Of a stretch of DNA of 64,000 nucleotides, positions 18,344-26,990 are shown piece by piece. Location: the NCBI RefSeq assembly GCF_003254545.1, contig NZ_QJRH01000056.1, positions 1 to 64,000 of the forward strand, read 5' to 3'. The stretch comes from Flavobacterium tistrianum (lineage in GTDB: Bacteria; Bacteroidota; Bacteroidia; Flavobacteriales; Flavobacteriaceae). Within the stretch, counting starts at the first letter, position 1, and each line of letters opens with the position of its first letter. The translations under genes were made by a program, and so were the position numbers. The notes beneath the pieces were generated by a model. It was not told the origin of the DNA. It saw nothing but the letters and a program-made list of their open reading frames with translations, and ran no database searches.

Positions 18344-18611
18344 AACACAAATCGAAGAACGTATTGCATTATTATATCTGACACTTCAGTATTGTTCAGA
18401 AAGAACCAAAACTTTTACAGCTGGCGAGAGAATCTGCATCAATCAGGAACGCTTTCAACTCATGCACATTTTGGAAGACGAAACTGCTTCTCCACGTCCT
18501 GTTTCGCCAAATATTGAAAATAAAATAAAAGAGGTTTCGAAACTTGCTTTATACCACAATTTCAAACCTTATTACGCAGATCCATTTAAAGAAGAAATAT
18601 TAATTTACTAA
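18336..18611 (+). CDS. Hypothetical early protein, 91 aa
   Basis: This 91-residue soluble protein overlaps the small gene upstream by 8 bases and precedes the DUF3164 gene by 12 bases. It has no signal peptide or membrane segment. The N-terminal half looks helical (QIEERIALLYLTLQYCSERT), with a C-terminal charged tail. No function can be assigned. Its place suggests part of a Mu-like early block. Confidence 0.65.
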   Translation: MNKTQIEERIALLYLTLQYCSERTKTFTAGERICINQERFQLMHILEDETASPRPVSPNIENKIKEVSKLALYHNFKPYYADPFKEEILIY

Positions 18612-18623
18612 AAGCCAATTATT

Positions 18624-19340
18624 ATGAACACTACAACTGCAAATCATTTTAAACCTGTTATGGATTTAACTCAATTTTCTGCTCAACAATTAAAAGAAGC
18701 GCTTCAACGAGTTGAAAACAAGAAAAACGAAGAAAGAGATGCTTATAAAAAACTTGTTGCGGAGACAATTCCAAAAGCACTTTCGAGATTACAGGAAACT
18801 TCTGAAATGATGCAAAATGCCAAAACTGAAACTTTCAGGCTGTTTGAAACTATTCTGGATTTAAAAAATCAAGTTTATGGTTTTAAAGAGAAACAAATGT
18901 CACACACTTTTTCTAATGACAAAGAAGAAATCACGATAGGATACCGCATTAATGAAGGTTGGGACGACACAGTAACTATTGGAATCGAAAAAGTACAGAA
19001 TTATATTTCGTCTCTTTCTACTAGTAAAGAAACTGCTTCGTTAGTCAAAATTGTTTTCAATCTCTTAAAAAAAGATGCCAAAGGAAATCTAAAAGGTTCT
19101 AGAGTTTTAGAACTTCAAAAACTGACAAAGGAGTTTAATAATGAAGAATTTACAGATGGTGTAGAGATTATTGCTTCGGCTTTTAAACCTGTCCGTTCGA
19201 GCTGGTTTATTGAAGCTTGCCGAATTGACGAAAATGGTGTAAGAACCAATATTCCGTTATCCATGTCTTCTGTAGATTTTTTACAAGGATATGCTTTTGA
19301 TTTCTTTAACCAGCAAAACGAACAAAATCATGCAGCTTAA
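18624..19340 (+). CDS. DUF3164 family protein (Mu-like phage early gene)
   Basis: This 238-residue protein resembles the DUF3164 family found in the early regions of Mu-like transposable phages. The N-terminal third is a long helix rich in Glu and Lys (FSAQQLKEALQRVENKKNEE). A conserved core follows, with FRLFETILDLKNQVYGFK, ITIGYRINEGWDDTVTIG and LLKKDAKGNLKGSRVLELQK. Its biochemical role is unknown. It is the clearest phage marker in the island, yet no MuA/MuB transposase is near it. The stop overlaps the next small gene. Confidence in the family is moderate because it rests on pattern recall. Confidence 0.75.
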   Translation: MNTTTANHFKPVMDLTQFSAQQLKEALQRVENKKNEERDAYKKLVAETIPKALSRLQETSEMMQNAKTETFRLFETILDLKNQVYGFKEKQMSHTFSNDKEEITIGYRINEGWDDTVTIGIEKVQNYISSLSTSKETASLVKIVFNLLKKDAKGNLKGSRVLELQKLTKEFNNEEFTDGVEIIASAFKPVRSSWFIEACRIDENGVRTNIPLSMSSVDFLQGYAFDFFNQQNEQNHAA

Positions 19341-19497
19341 TCTCGACGTTTATCTTTCGCTATTATTAACTATTTTGTTAATTCTGACCAATTTAAAGCC
19401 TATTCTTTTATTTAGAGAATGGTTTTATTTCAAATTAAAAACAACTTTTAAACAATATTTAAATGAGCGTAAAAATAAAGCCAATTACAGATCATGA
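19330..19497 (+). CDS. Small single-span membrane protein
   Basis: Starting at the ATG at 19330, inside the last codons of the DUF3164 gene, a 55-residue protein opens with a hydrophobic helix (LDVYLSLLLTILLILTNL) followed by a basic tail. It is probably an inner-membrane peptide. I prefer this start over one 39 bases upstream because the earlier codons add polar residues in front of the helix. It overlaps the following gene by 35 bases. Confidence 0.5.
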   Translation: MQLNLDVYLSLLLTILLILTNLKPILLFREWFYFKLKTTFKQYLNERKNKANYRS

Positions 19498-19663
19498 AAG
19501 CTACAAAGTAAACGAACATACCATCTTTAAAGACGGTCTCGGAAACTGGAACTGCAACAATGACTTATCTCACAAAGAGCGTCTGGCTTTTAATCAGTAC
19601 GAAAGTACTGTAATCAAAAATCCGAGATTCAAAAAACACACAACAGCCACTTACAAAGGCTAA
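19463..19663 (+). CDS. Hypothetical protein, 66 aa
   Basis: A 66-residue soluble protein in the same early run of overlapping small genes. It has a compact sequence with a conserved-looking centre (KDGLGNWNCNNDLSHKERLAF) but no known motif. It is the last gene before a 412-base structured non-coding stretch. Confidence 0.5.
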   Translation: MSVKIKPITDHESYKVNEHTIFKDGLGNWNCNNDLSHKERLAFNQYESTVIKNPRFKKHTTATYKG

Positions 19664-19706
19664 AACGACCTCCAAACTGCAACCGAAAAAGCAGCTAAAT
19701 AAAAAT

Positions 19707-19746
19707 GGTTCCTGTTTCTTCTTCTATATGAAGAGAATCAGGAACC
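19707..19746 (+). ncRNA. Long hairpin, possible structured RNA
   Basis: GGTTCCTG pairs with CAGGAACC, and the inner TTCTTCTTC tract pairs largely with GAAGAGAA around a five-base loop. No T tract follows, so it is not a standard terminator. A role as RNA element is a guess. Confidence 0.35.
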
Positions 19747-19753
19747 GATAAAC

Positions 19754-19768
19754 GGGCGATTTCTGCCC
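19754..19768 (+). terminator. Short GC-rich hairpin
   Basis: GGGC and GCCC enclose a seven-base loop, followed by TTATAATAAA. It could be a weak terminator of the early operon. Confidence 0.35.
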
Positions 19769-20075
19769 TTATAATAAACAGCCAAAACTCATTCTTTCTA
19801 TTGGAATCCAGACCTAAAAGGTTTTGGAAACAGGATTGTCATGCGGGGTTTGCTGACCTAAATTGTTAAATAAAACCTTTAACAAATACAACCTCAGAAC
19901 GAGGTACAATATAAAAATGGCATCGGGAAGTAAAACCATTCATTAAAAAATGATCAAATGGTTTGGCTGTCTTAAATATCATGTCATTGTAAAAATCCAA
20001 CTTATTAGTAACTCTTTTAAAACTTCGTTCTTCTTAAAACTTTTCTTTTTTCTATCATTCAAAATATTATCTCTC

Positions 20076-20321
20076 ATGCCTATATCTTCAAACAGAAGTC
20101 TCGGAATTCAAAAAAATAAATTAATGCGTTACAAACTCATTAAAGAACTATATCAAAAACACAAAACGGAAGATATTCCGACCACTGTTGTGTGGCGTAA
20201 ATACGTATATCCGGTTTACCCGATTTCGAGAACTACTTTGTATGAAATTCTATGTACACCTATCACTTCTGAACTAAAAAAAATCGAAGAACTTATGAGC
20301 AATCAGGAAAGGTCTTTTTAA
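20076..20321 (+). CDS. Small putative DNA-binding or regulatory protein
   Basis: The frame extends back to 19950, but that upstream part would encode an unlikely Phe-rich tail. The ATG at 20076 gives 81 residues and the one at 20124 gives 65. The core (YKLIKELYQKHKTEDIPTTV, then YPVYPISRTTLYEILCTPI) is charged and helical with a segment like a recognition helix. Small proteins of this look occur in Flavobacterium prophage early regions in my recollection. It lies just before the palindrome at 20384 and the lysis cassette, so it could regulate the late genes. Function unproven. Confidence 0.55.
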   Translation: MPISSNRSLGIQKNKLMRYKLIKELYQKHKTEDIPTTVVWRKYVYPVYPISRTTLYEILCTPITSELKKIEELMSNQERSF

Positions 20322-20383
20322 TACATATAAAAGAAAAAATCATTCTTTTTTTATCTTCAAAAACATCCTTTTTGTGATGCAAA

Positions 20384-20400
20384 GATGTAACATTTACATC
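20384..20400. promoter_or_regulatory. Probable repressor operator before the lysis cassette
   Basis: GATGTA-ACATT-TACATC is a perfect palindrome with a five-base centre. It resembles the AATGTA-N6-TACATT site in the early promoter. It would place the lysis operon under the same repressor. Confidence 0.5.
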
Positions 20401-20402
20401 AT

Positions 20403-20642
20403 CTAAACCGACTTCTGTTCGCTTTCCTTACAACTCTGTAAAGCCCTAGAATACAAATGTTCGCAGACCTTGCATTCATTTTTTTTAGGGCTTTTTTCAC
20501 CCAATCTTTGCAATCGAAAAAGGAAATAAATGAACCCCGAAACTGGAAAAAAATCCAGATAAAATTCCTTTCTAAAACAACTCTCAAGTTGTCTTTCAAA
20601 AAACAATTTTTAAACCCAACATTTCAACTTTAAACACATTCA
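20403..20642 (+). promoter_or_regulatory. Late-type leader 1 with TTACA-N4-TGTAA element
   Basis: This leader contains TTACA-ACTC-TGTAA at 20428-20441, preceded by CTAAAC and followed by AAAGCCCTAGAA. Nearly the same arrangement recurs at 30409-30465 and 32608-32667. In this copy AAAGCCCTA also pairs with TTAGGGCTTTTTT around 20487-20498, giving a terminator-like hairpin inside the leader. Confidence 0.5.
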
Positions 20643-20930
20643 ATGGAGCAGTTTTTATACCCCACTCTAACCGCATTTTTTGCCGCTTTTATTACTTGGT
20701 TTTTCTCTATGCGAAAATCATTGGCAGAAGACCGCGCGGCCGAACTCGACAATGCCGTAAGCGCTGTAAAATATTACCGTGATCTTCTAGACGACATTAC
20801 CGCACGACTTACCGCTGCGACAGAAACCATAAAAAAAATGGAAATACAGCATAAAGAACTCATGCTAATCAACCAACAATTGGTTGACGAACTACAAAAT
20901 TTTAAACAATTAAACGGAAAAAGCTCATGA
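20643..20930 (+). CDS. Membrane-anchored coiled-coil protein of lysis cassette
   Basis: This 95-residue protein has one N-terminal membrane helix (about residues 5-22, LYPTLTAFFAAFITWFFS) followed by a charged coiled coil to the end. The shape resembles Rz-type spanins, bacteriophage holin-like accessory proteins or YtxH-like anchors. It overlaps the hydrolase gene by 4 bases, a strong sign of coupled translation. In a lysis cassette it could act as holin or as the inner-membrane spanin. It has only one helix, so a class III holin-like topology or a spanin is more likely than a classical holin. Confidence 0.6.
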   Translation: MEQFLYPTLTAFFAAFITWFFSMRKSLAEDRAAELDNAVSAVKYYRDLLDDITARLTAATETIKKMEIQHKELMLINQQLVDELQNFKQLNGKSS

Positions 20931-21379
20931 CACTAGCTCAAAAAACGATCGAAATCGCAACGGCACAGATTGGTGTCGAAGAAATACCAAGAAACAGCAA
21001 TTCAGGCCCTGAAGTCGAAATTTATCTACGAAGTGTCGGACTTGGTAAAGGATACGCCTGGTGCATGGCTTTTATTTATTGGTGCACACAGAACGCCGCC
21101 GCCCAAATGAACGCTAAGAACCCTTTAAAGAAAACTGGGGGCGTTTTGGATCAATACAACTCAAGACCGCTTTTGGTAAAAAAGACACCTCAGCCTGGAG
21201 ATGTTTTCATTCTAGACTTTAATAACGGCACAGGTCACGCTGGATTTGTCGAAAAGATTGCCGGAAATACGATTTATACCATCGAAGGAAACACCAATGA
21301 TTCTGGCGGACGCGAAGGCTATAAAGTAGCCAGAAGAAAACGTGACATAAAAACAGTTAAAGGCTTTTTACGCCTCTAA
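20927..21379 (+). CDS. CHAP-type peptidoglycan hydrolase (TIGR02594-like endolysin)
   Basis: This 150-residue enzyme matches the TIGR02594/CHAP group of NlpC/P60-like hydrolases. Cys46 in YAWCMAF, His104 in TGHAGFVE and a polar third residue in IEGNTND (near Glu120/Asn122) form the catalytic set. The reaction is cleavage of an amide bond in peptidoglycan peptides. There is no signal peptide, so it needs a holin or lysis to reach the wall, as endolysins do. It overlaps the upstream membrane protein gene by 4 bases and precedes a lipoprotein by 28 bases, giving a compact three-gene lysis unit. Confidence 0.85.
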   Translation: MTLAQKTIEIATAQIGVEEIPRNSNSGPEVEIYLRSVGLGKGYAWCMAFIYWCTQNAAAQMNAKNPLKKTGGVLDQYNSRPLLVKKTPQPGDVFILDFNNGTGHAGFVEKIAGNTIYTIEGNTNDSGGREGYKVARRKRDIKTVKGFLRL

Positions 21380-21407
21380 AACCAAAACTTAAAAACCAAT
21401 TTTAATT

Positions 21408-21908
21408 ATGACAAAAAAACTAAAATATCTTGTTTTTTCACCTTTCATTATCCTGATCATGATTTCGTGCCGAAGTCCAAAACCAGTGCAAAATGAAAAC
21501 AAGATTCAGACTATAACCATTACAGAAACTTTACACGATACCATCTTTAAAATCGCAAAAGACAGCAGCTCCTACAATGCATTATTAGAATGCCTTAATG
21601 GAAAAGTAATTCTTAAAAATGTTATTCAGGCCGAGCCAGGGCGTACATTAAAAAGCCCAAAGGTTCGACTTGATAACAATAAACTTCAAGTAGACTGCAA
21701 CCTCAAAGAACAAGAACTCTATGCACATTGGAAATCGAAACAGGTTAAAGATGTTCAAGAAAAAACAATCACAATTACCCAATTTACCAACTATCTCACT
21801 TTTTGGCAAAAAGTACAAATATGGTTAGGAAGATTACTGCTTCTCATCCTCCTCTTTTTACTTGGAAGATTCATCTCCAAAATCTATAAATCTGAATGGT
21901 TTAAATAA
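21408..21908 (+). CDS. Lipoprotein with C-terminal membrane helix, spanin-like
   Basis: This 166-residue protein starts with a signal and lipobox (MISCRSPKP, lipidated Cys near residue 21). A middle part of about 100 residues is charged and coiled, and a strong membrane helix lies near the C-terminus (WLGRLLLLILLFLLGRFI). A protein fixed to the outer membrane by lipid and to the inner membrane by a helix has the topology of a unimolecular spanin, which fuses the two membranes in the last step of phage lysis. It is the third gene of the lysis cassette. The assignment rests on topology and context, not on sequence family. Confidence 0.6.
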   Translation: MTKKLKYLVFSPFIILIMISCRSPKPVQNENKIQTITITETLHDTIFKIAKDSSSYNALLECLNGKVILKNVIQAEPGRTLKSPKVRLDNNKLQVDCNLKEQELYAHWKSKQVKDVQEKTITITQFTNYLTFWQKVQIWLGRLLLLILLFLLGRFISKIYKSEWFK

Positions 21909-21933
21909 AACTTTTATTACTAATACTTAAAAT

Positions 21934-24135
21934 ATGTCCGCAAAATCCCATTTTTTTATAGAGTCGGGAGGTTTTCCCGCACAGTTGTCAGCTCAGGGCT
22001 TTGGACCTCAATCTGAAACTGTTTTTAACCTGACTTCTAGATTTTCTTTAGACGCACCTAAAAAGGCCTTTTCGATCTGCAAAGGAGTTGTTTTGGTTCA
22101 GCCTCAAACTGGCAATCCTGATAAAGTGAATCTATTTCTTCGTCCTTACAACCAGCCTTTTCCTGGACTGAACATCAAATATTTTGTTTACAGAGGTTTA
22201 CAGAAAAGCGATTTTTTCACAACTGATTCCGAGCCATTAATTATTGCTAAAAGCAGTTCAACTTCTGATTTTATTAATAAGATAAACGAGGATTTCAACG
22301 CTTTTCATAAAGATCGTGTAAAAAAAGAAGGAGAAACAACAACACCTATTCCTGTTCCTCCTTTCACAGCTAAATTTATTGGCTATGAGAAAGAAAAAGA
22401 GGATGATGCCACTAATGGAACTTTATTAATACCTCTTTCTGACTTCTTTTTCAAAGAATCAAAATTTGTTGCCGCTGGCGATACTTTTGATGAAAAAGAC
22501 GATTTCGAATTACCTCTAATCGATATTGGAAAATCATTAGGAAATTTCGCTGAAGGCATATGCGGAATTGATGTTGTTCTAAATTACGGCGATTACAAAC
22601 ATGATTTTGACAATACTGAATTTACTTTCAATTTAGAATATGCCCGTAAACCTTTTGCAGAAATTACAGTAGATGGTTCAACAGATTTTATTAAAAAATT
22701 ACAACGTGAGCAAAGCACTCAATTTATTGATATTGCAGCTTTTTATGGATTATTCGCTAATGAAGGCAAAGTTGAAACAACTATTTCTTCAAACGAAATT
22801 ATTTCAAAAGCTGGAACAGCAATTTATACTGATTTACTTTTTAATTTCTTTAATAAAAATAAAGTTTATGTATACATTCAAAGCAACAGACATCGCTCTT
22901 ATAACTTTTACAATAATTATAAATTATCAGAAACAAATTATAGCAATATTAAAATAGGAACATGTGATAATTTAATTGAAACAAATTATGGAAATTTAAA
23001 CTGGCCAATTTTAGTTTTTGACAACAATCAGTTAAACTCAAATGATTATAACGACATATCTATAGCATTAACTGCCTCTCTAAGTTATGAAGAAATTTCG
23101 TTATATATTTTAACGGGTTCTATTAGTACTGAATCCGAAAGAGACTTTGTAATTAAAGAAAATCTTTTAGATTTAGAAAATAATAGTTTAGATTCAACTT
23201 TTACTAAAACAATATCGTTTAAAGTCCCTAATAGTAATGAAGGCGGACAAAAAAAGAATATTAGTTCCTTAATCAGATTTACATATATTGGAAAAGAATT
23301 GGATTTTTCTTCTGCAAATAACTATACTATTTGGAGCGATAAAAAAAGACATTCTTTATACAATAATATTTTTCCAAACTTAACGATTGTACCTGTTTTT
23401 AATAATAGTCAAAACTTCTTAACAGCTTCTTTTAATAGAGAATCTTTAATCAATTATAAAGGGTTCTCTAATTATATGAATGAATCTGTATTAAATGGTC
23501 TCGTAGTTTTTCAGGAGGGAAAAAAAGATGTTGCAAATTCTGACTCTAGCATAGAAACTTTTAGTAAAGAAAAAGTATTATTTATTGCTAAGAAAATTGA
23601 AACTTTGGATGAATTCTCTATACATAAAACAGAAGTATTTGCACAAGGAGTATTTGCTAAAAAAGCAGATATTGACTCTAGTTTAACGGATTATTCAAAT
23701 TACTTTTCTTCATTATATGGTTCTAAAGATTACAACTTAAAACATTACATTATTAATGATTTGGACACAGATATTAAAATATTGTCCTTAAATCTTAAAG
23801 AAGATCTAGATTTCGATTATTATAATTTAGGTTTAACCAAGGAAGAATTAAATATCTTAAGGGAAATTGTACCATATAATTCATCAAACATTAACTTCTA
23901 TTTAAAAGAAAATACTGAAAATTCAGCTTCTAGTTTAGAAATGAATACAAATTATCTCAAATATTCTCTTGGAGTTGTTTTTGAAAATAACAACGGAAAA
24001 CTATCTGTCATGATGCCTTCCGTTCCAATCTATGTATATGGAATAAGCCATAATTTCTTAACTACCGCAAGCTACACTGAATATGAAGAAAAATCTATTA
24101 CAGGCAGTATCATTAATACAACAGATATAATATGA
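21934..24135 (+). CDS. Large unknown island protein, 733 aa
   Basis: I do not recognise a family. The protein has no signal peptide or membrane helix. The N-terminal 250 residues are beta-rich and better balanced in composition (SHFFIESGGFPAQLSAQGFG). The remainder is strikingly rich in Asn, Ile, Tyr and Lys and encoded by AT-rich DNA, suggesting a conserved front module joined to a variable back part. The stop overlaps the next start by 4 bases (ATGA), so it is translationally coupled to the 605-residue protein. It follows the lysis cassette by 25 bases and may be a carrier or partner of that protein. Confidence 0.6.
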   Translation: MSAKSHFFIESGGFPAQLSAQGFGPQSETVFNLTSRFSLDAPKKAFSICKGVVLVQPQTGNPDKVNLFLRPYNQPFPGLNIKYFVYRGLQKSDFFTTDSEPLIIAKSSSTSDFINKINEDFNAFHKDRVKKEGETTTPIPVPPFTAKFIGYEKEKEDDATNGTLLIPLSDFFFKESKFVAAGDTFDEKDDFELPLIDIGKSLGNFAEGICGIDVVLNYGDYKHDFDNTEFTFNLEYARKPFAEITVDGSTDFIKKLQREQSTQFIDIAAFYGLFANEGKVETTISSNEIISKAGTAIYTDLLFNFFNKNKVYVYIQSNRHRSYNFYNNYKLSETNYSNIKIGTCDNLIETNYGNLNWPILVFDNNQLNSNDYNDISIALTASLSYEEISLYILTGSISTESERDFVIKENLLDLENNSLDSTFTKTISFKVPNSNEGGQKKNISSLIRFTYIGKELDFSSANNYTIWSDKKRHSLYNNIFPNLTIVPVFNNSQNFLTASFNRESLINYKGFSNYMNESVLNGLVVFQEGKKDVANSDSSIETFSKEKVLFIAKKIETLDEFSIHKTEVFAQGVFAKKADIDSSLTDYSNYFSSLYGSKDYNLKHYIINDLDTDIKILSLNLKEDLDFDYYNLGLTKEELNILREIVPYNSSNINFYLKENTENSASSLEMNTNYLKYSLGVVFENNNGKLSVMMPSVPIYVYGISHNFLTTASYTEYEEKSITGSIINTTDII

Positions 24136-25949
24136 ATGCAAAGAAAATAGCAAGACAGCTAGAACTTATAAAATATTTTACGCTACGAAAATCAGCAATC
24201 TATTTTAATATTAACGCTGATATTGATCAAGATAAAGAAATTGAAAATGAATATGTCCAATTATCAGGTAACTATAGTTTTAAATTTGAAAGCATTATAG
24301 TTGATTATGCCAAAAGCTATAGTTCCAACTTAAAACAAAAAACACTTCAACTTTATTTTTATAAAAAACCGAATTCTAATTCTTCAAATTTTGAGCTCAT
24401 TGACGATCCAAATGGATTGATGACTCCTGCAATCATTAATGACTATATAAAAGACGGACAAAATTATAAAAGATATGTTTTTCCTTCGCACTATAATCAT
24501 CAAAAATATTCAGAATGGTATAGTGATGCTTCAATGGATGTTGATAAAAGAGATACACGTAGCTACTCCATGAATATTATAGTAGATGAATTTAGTGTTC
24601 CTGCTTTTAACAGCTTTTTAAATGAATCATCGTCTCAATGGAAAGTAAGATTCAATACGGCTAAAGATCAAGCTATTTTAGGTAATTTTTATTGGCTGAG
24701 TTTATACGATCCTAGAATATATCAATATGAACTTTCTTTTGAAGATAGAAAAAAAATCTTAGATTATATGGTTTATTCCTTATACTGGCCAATTATTATC
24801 GACGGTATTGAAGGAACAAATAAAGTTGATGAATATGAACTTTTTGCTTTTCTTGTTACTAATATAAGTAAAGAAGATGGTGTTAATTTATATCATTACA
24901 TGTTTACAAGAGAGTCTTCATCAGGAAAAACTAATCTGCAAATTTATAAAGAAAAACTACCTAGCAAACTTTATGATATATTACTAAAAGCATTAATTAG
25001 TTCATTTTATTGGACGAAAGACCTTTCGGAACTTAAAAATAGCTTTGAAGAAAATTTATTATTTCCTATTGGTCTTTATGAAAAAGGAACATGGGAAATG
25101 AGATACTTTACTTATTATGACCTTAACGAAAATAAAGAAAAAGGCACAGGTCCTTTTCGATTAGGAAGTAAATATAGTATTGAAATAACAGAAGAATTTT
25201 CAATAAATGTAAAATCAGCGGTGCAATATCGACATGACCCATATTGGAACAGAATAGAATATAAACGCCATGCAAATAGCGTAGGGACTAATGGAGCCAT
25301 TTTAAATTATGATGATGTTATTTATGTATCACCTGCTATAATTAACCAAGAATTTAATGGCCTAAATTTACCCTATGGGGATATTATGCCTATACCGGCC
25401 TTTGCCCTTAAATGGTTAATAGATCAAAATGAAGATACACAAAATATAATTAATCTCCTGGAAAGAGGAGCCACAATGGCAGGAGTTATATTCCCTATTT
25501 TAAAACTTTATCAAGCTGTTTTTTTAAGCGAGATTATTTATGAGTCCTTAGGATTAGGTTTTACAATAATTAATAATACATTAGGTGCTGGACTTCAGGA
25601 TCAAATCAAAAAATATGACGAATCAAAATCAACATCAGATCATCCATATAGATTAGGGCAAGAGCTTTTAAGTTATTATAATTTGCTATCATCTATATAT
25701 GGGGCAAATGGAATAAAAAATGCTATTTCAGAAGCAAAAACTATAAAAAACAAAATTAAAGTTCTTACTGAATTCGAGAACATACTTTCACTAAAGGGCG
25801 TTAGAGATGATTTTAGATCTTTTATGTCTGTTCAATTTCCAAATGATAATATTGACGCATTTAATATTATGAGTGAACATATTGATCAAATAGAAAAAGA
25901 ATTTAACCGATACAAATATCTAAAAAATCAAAATTTACAAATAAATTAA
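24132..25949 (+). CDS. Unknown island protein, possible toxin carrier, 605 aa
   Basis: No family is recognised. The protein lacks a signal peptide. Residues from about 430 to 500 are hydrophobic and Gly/Ala-rich (GATMAGVIFPILKLYQAVFL), like the membrane-insertion parts of colicins and polymorphic toxins. A helical tail runs to the end. No C-terminal nuclease or peptidase motif is visible. Downstream lie two orphan toxin-like tips with probable immunity genes, so this may be the front half of a polymorphic toxin whose tip was swapped or lost. It is coupled by 4 overlapping bases to the 733-residue gene. Confidence 0.5.
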   Translation: MNAKKIARQLELIKYFTLRKSAIYFNINADIDQDKEIENEYVQLSGNYSFKFESIIVDYAKSYSSNLKQKTLQLYFYKKPNSNSSNFELIDDPNGLMTPAIINDYIKDGQNYKRYVFPSHYNHQKYSEWYSDASMDVDKRDTRSYSMNIIVDEFSVPAFNSFLNESSSQWKVRFNTAKDQAILGNFYWLSLYDPRIYQYELSFEDRKKILDYMVYSLYWPIIIDGIEGTNKVDEYELFAFLVTNISKEDGVNLYHYMFTRESSSGKTNLQIYKEKLPSKLYDILLKALISSFYWTKDLSELKNSFEENLLFPIGLYEKGTWEMRYFTYYDLNENKEKGTGPFRLGSKYSIEITEEFSINVKSAVQYRHDPYWNRIEYKRHANSVGTNGAILNYDDVIYVSPAIINQEFNGLNLPYGDIMPIPAFALKWLIDQNEDTQNIINLLERGATMAGVIFPILKLYQAVFLSEIIYESLGLGFTIINNTLGAGLQDQIKKYDESKSTSDHPYRLGQELLSYYNLLSSIYGANGIKNAISEAKTIKNKIKVLTEFENILSLKGVRDDFRSFMSVQFPNDNIDAFNIMSEHIDQIEKEFNRYKYLKNQNLQIN

Positions 25950-25985
25950 AAAGTAAAAATGCTACTAACTCATCATTTTTTAGTT

Positions 25986-26798
25986 TTATTGGCAAGTAAA
26001 TGAAGGGAGTATTTCAGAAAAAGTACCAAATAAATTACCGCCTCGGTCTTTGAAAATCTTAATACTAGGATGATTACATATGATGAAACTATCTATATAA
26101 AGTCTCGATAATTTATTAGGGTTAATAATAACAATAGTATTACGTAAGTTATTAATACAATTAAGCTCAATTAATGCTTTATTTTTAGTTACATCTAAAA
26201 CAGCAAGTTTATTATAGGCACAGTGAATGTTCCTCAAAACTTCATTATTCTCAAACTTAAGAGTTGTGATTAAATTATTATAGCAAATAAGATCAGTCAA
26301 ATTATAGTTTTTACTTAGATCAAGAGTTTTCAGTTGATTATTACTGCAATTTAATTCTGTTAAATTTGTATTCTTACTTAAATCTAGTTGCGTTAATTTA
26401 TTATGAGTACAATAAATTTTTGTCAAAGCCTTATTTTTACTCAGATTTAAAGTTGCAATTTTATTATCAAAGCAATCCAATGTACTCAAAGATGTAAAAT
26501 ATTCGATTCCCGATAAAGATGTAATATTCCTTCTTCTAACACTTATTGTTCCATCATAAGAAGCAACAGAAGAATGATTTGAAATGAATTTACCATCAGG
26601 AGTAAAAGCCAATGGAGCTATTGTCTTTAAATAAGCTTTAAAATTTGCATCTGGTATTTCGGCGTATACTGGAGGTGGGTCATTTTTTTTAAAACAACTA
26701 TAACTCATATTACTTATTACAACCAATACAGAAAAGATTATTATCCGCGTTAAAACTTTATTAGCCTTCTTTTGGGCTGTAAATATATTTTTTACCAT
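25986..26798 (-). CDS. Leucine-rich-repeat lipoprotein (minus strand)
   Basis: This 270-residue protein is encoded against the surrounding genes. It has a basic N-terminus, a hydrophobic stretch, and a lipobox ending in Cys near residue 35 (MSYSC), followed by a short Pro-rich linker. Residues from about 85 to 225 form seven or more LRR units of the type NLTELNCSNNQLKTLDLSKN. It should be anchored on the periplasmic or outer face of a membrane. It is convergent with the 605-residue gene, 36 bases away. Its orientation suggests a separate transcript, possibly active in the lysogenic state. Confidence 0.75.
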   Translation of the reverse strand: MVKNIFTAQKKANKVLTRIIIFSVLVVISNMSYSCFKKNDPPPVYAEIPDANFKAYLKTIAPLAFTPDGKFISNHSSVASYDGTISVRRRNITSLSGIEYFTSLSTLDCFDNKIATLNLSKNKALTKIYCTHNKLTQLDLSKNTNLTELNCSNNQLKTLDLSKNYNLTDLICYNNLITTLKFENNEVLRNIHCAYNKLAVLDVTKNKALIELNCINNLRNTIVIINPNKLSRLYIDSFIICNHPSIKIFKDRGGNLFGTFSEILPSFTCQ

Positions 26799-26898
26799 TA
26801 TTTCTTTAAGATCTTAATTATTGTATGCAAGTTTATAAATTAAATCATTTTAGAACAACATATTTGTAAGTTTTTTCAAGAAAATATAAATTACCTTA

Positions 26899-26990
26899 TA
26901 CCCGATCGCGCAGATTTATCTCAGCAACGATAGCGCGGATTTGCAATCCGTGCCCGCAAAGATTGGTGAGTATTATTTGAAAAAATGTCC
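26899..26990. repeat. REP-type repeat fragment of a second family
   Basis: The stretch holds CGGATT-TGC-AATCCG (26936-26950), within a GC-rich segment beginning ACCCGATCGCGC. The same ACCCGATCGCGC word occurs just before the second RAYT element near 28534. It is probably a remnant of a different REP element that preceded the RAYT insertion. Confidence 0.55.

Larger units (their letters stand above)
19664..20075. other. Structured non-coding stretch in the early region
   Basis: No convincing gene was seen. Several hairpins are present: a long one at 19707-19746, a GGGC/GCCC one at 19754-19768, and a short CCTC/GAGG one near 19890. They may act in termination or as an RNA element between the early genes and the next small protein. 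Confidence 0.5.

Noticed and set aside
19950-20075. Long N-terminal extension of the small early protein
   Set aside because: The extra residues are mostly Phe, Leu and Lys from AT-rich non-coding DNA, and later ATG codons fit better.
20399-20606. Two overlapping minus-strand frames of about 66 residues before the lysis cassette
   Set aside because: They overlap each other in different frames and cover the palindromic leader. Composition is not protein-like; the region is better explained as regulatory.
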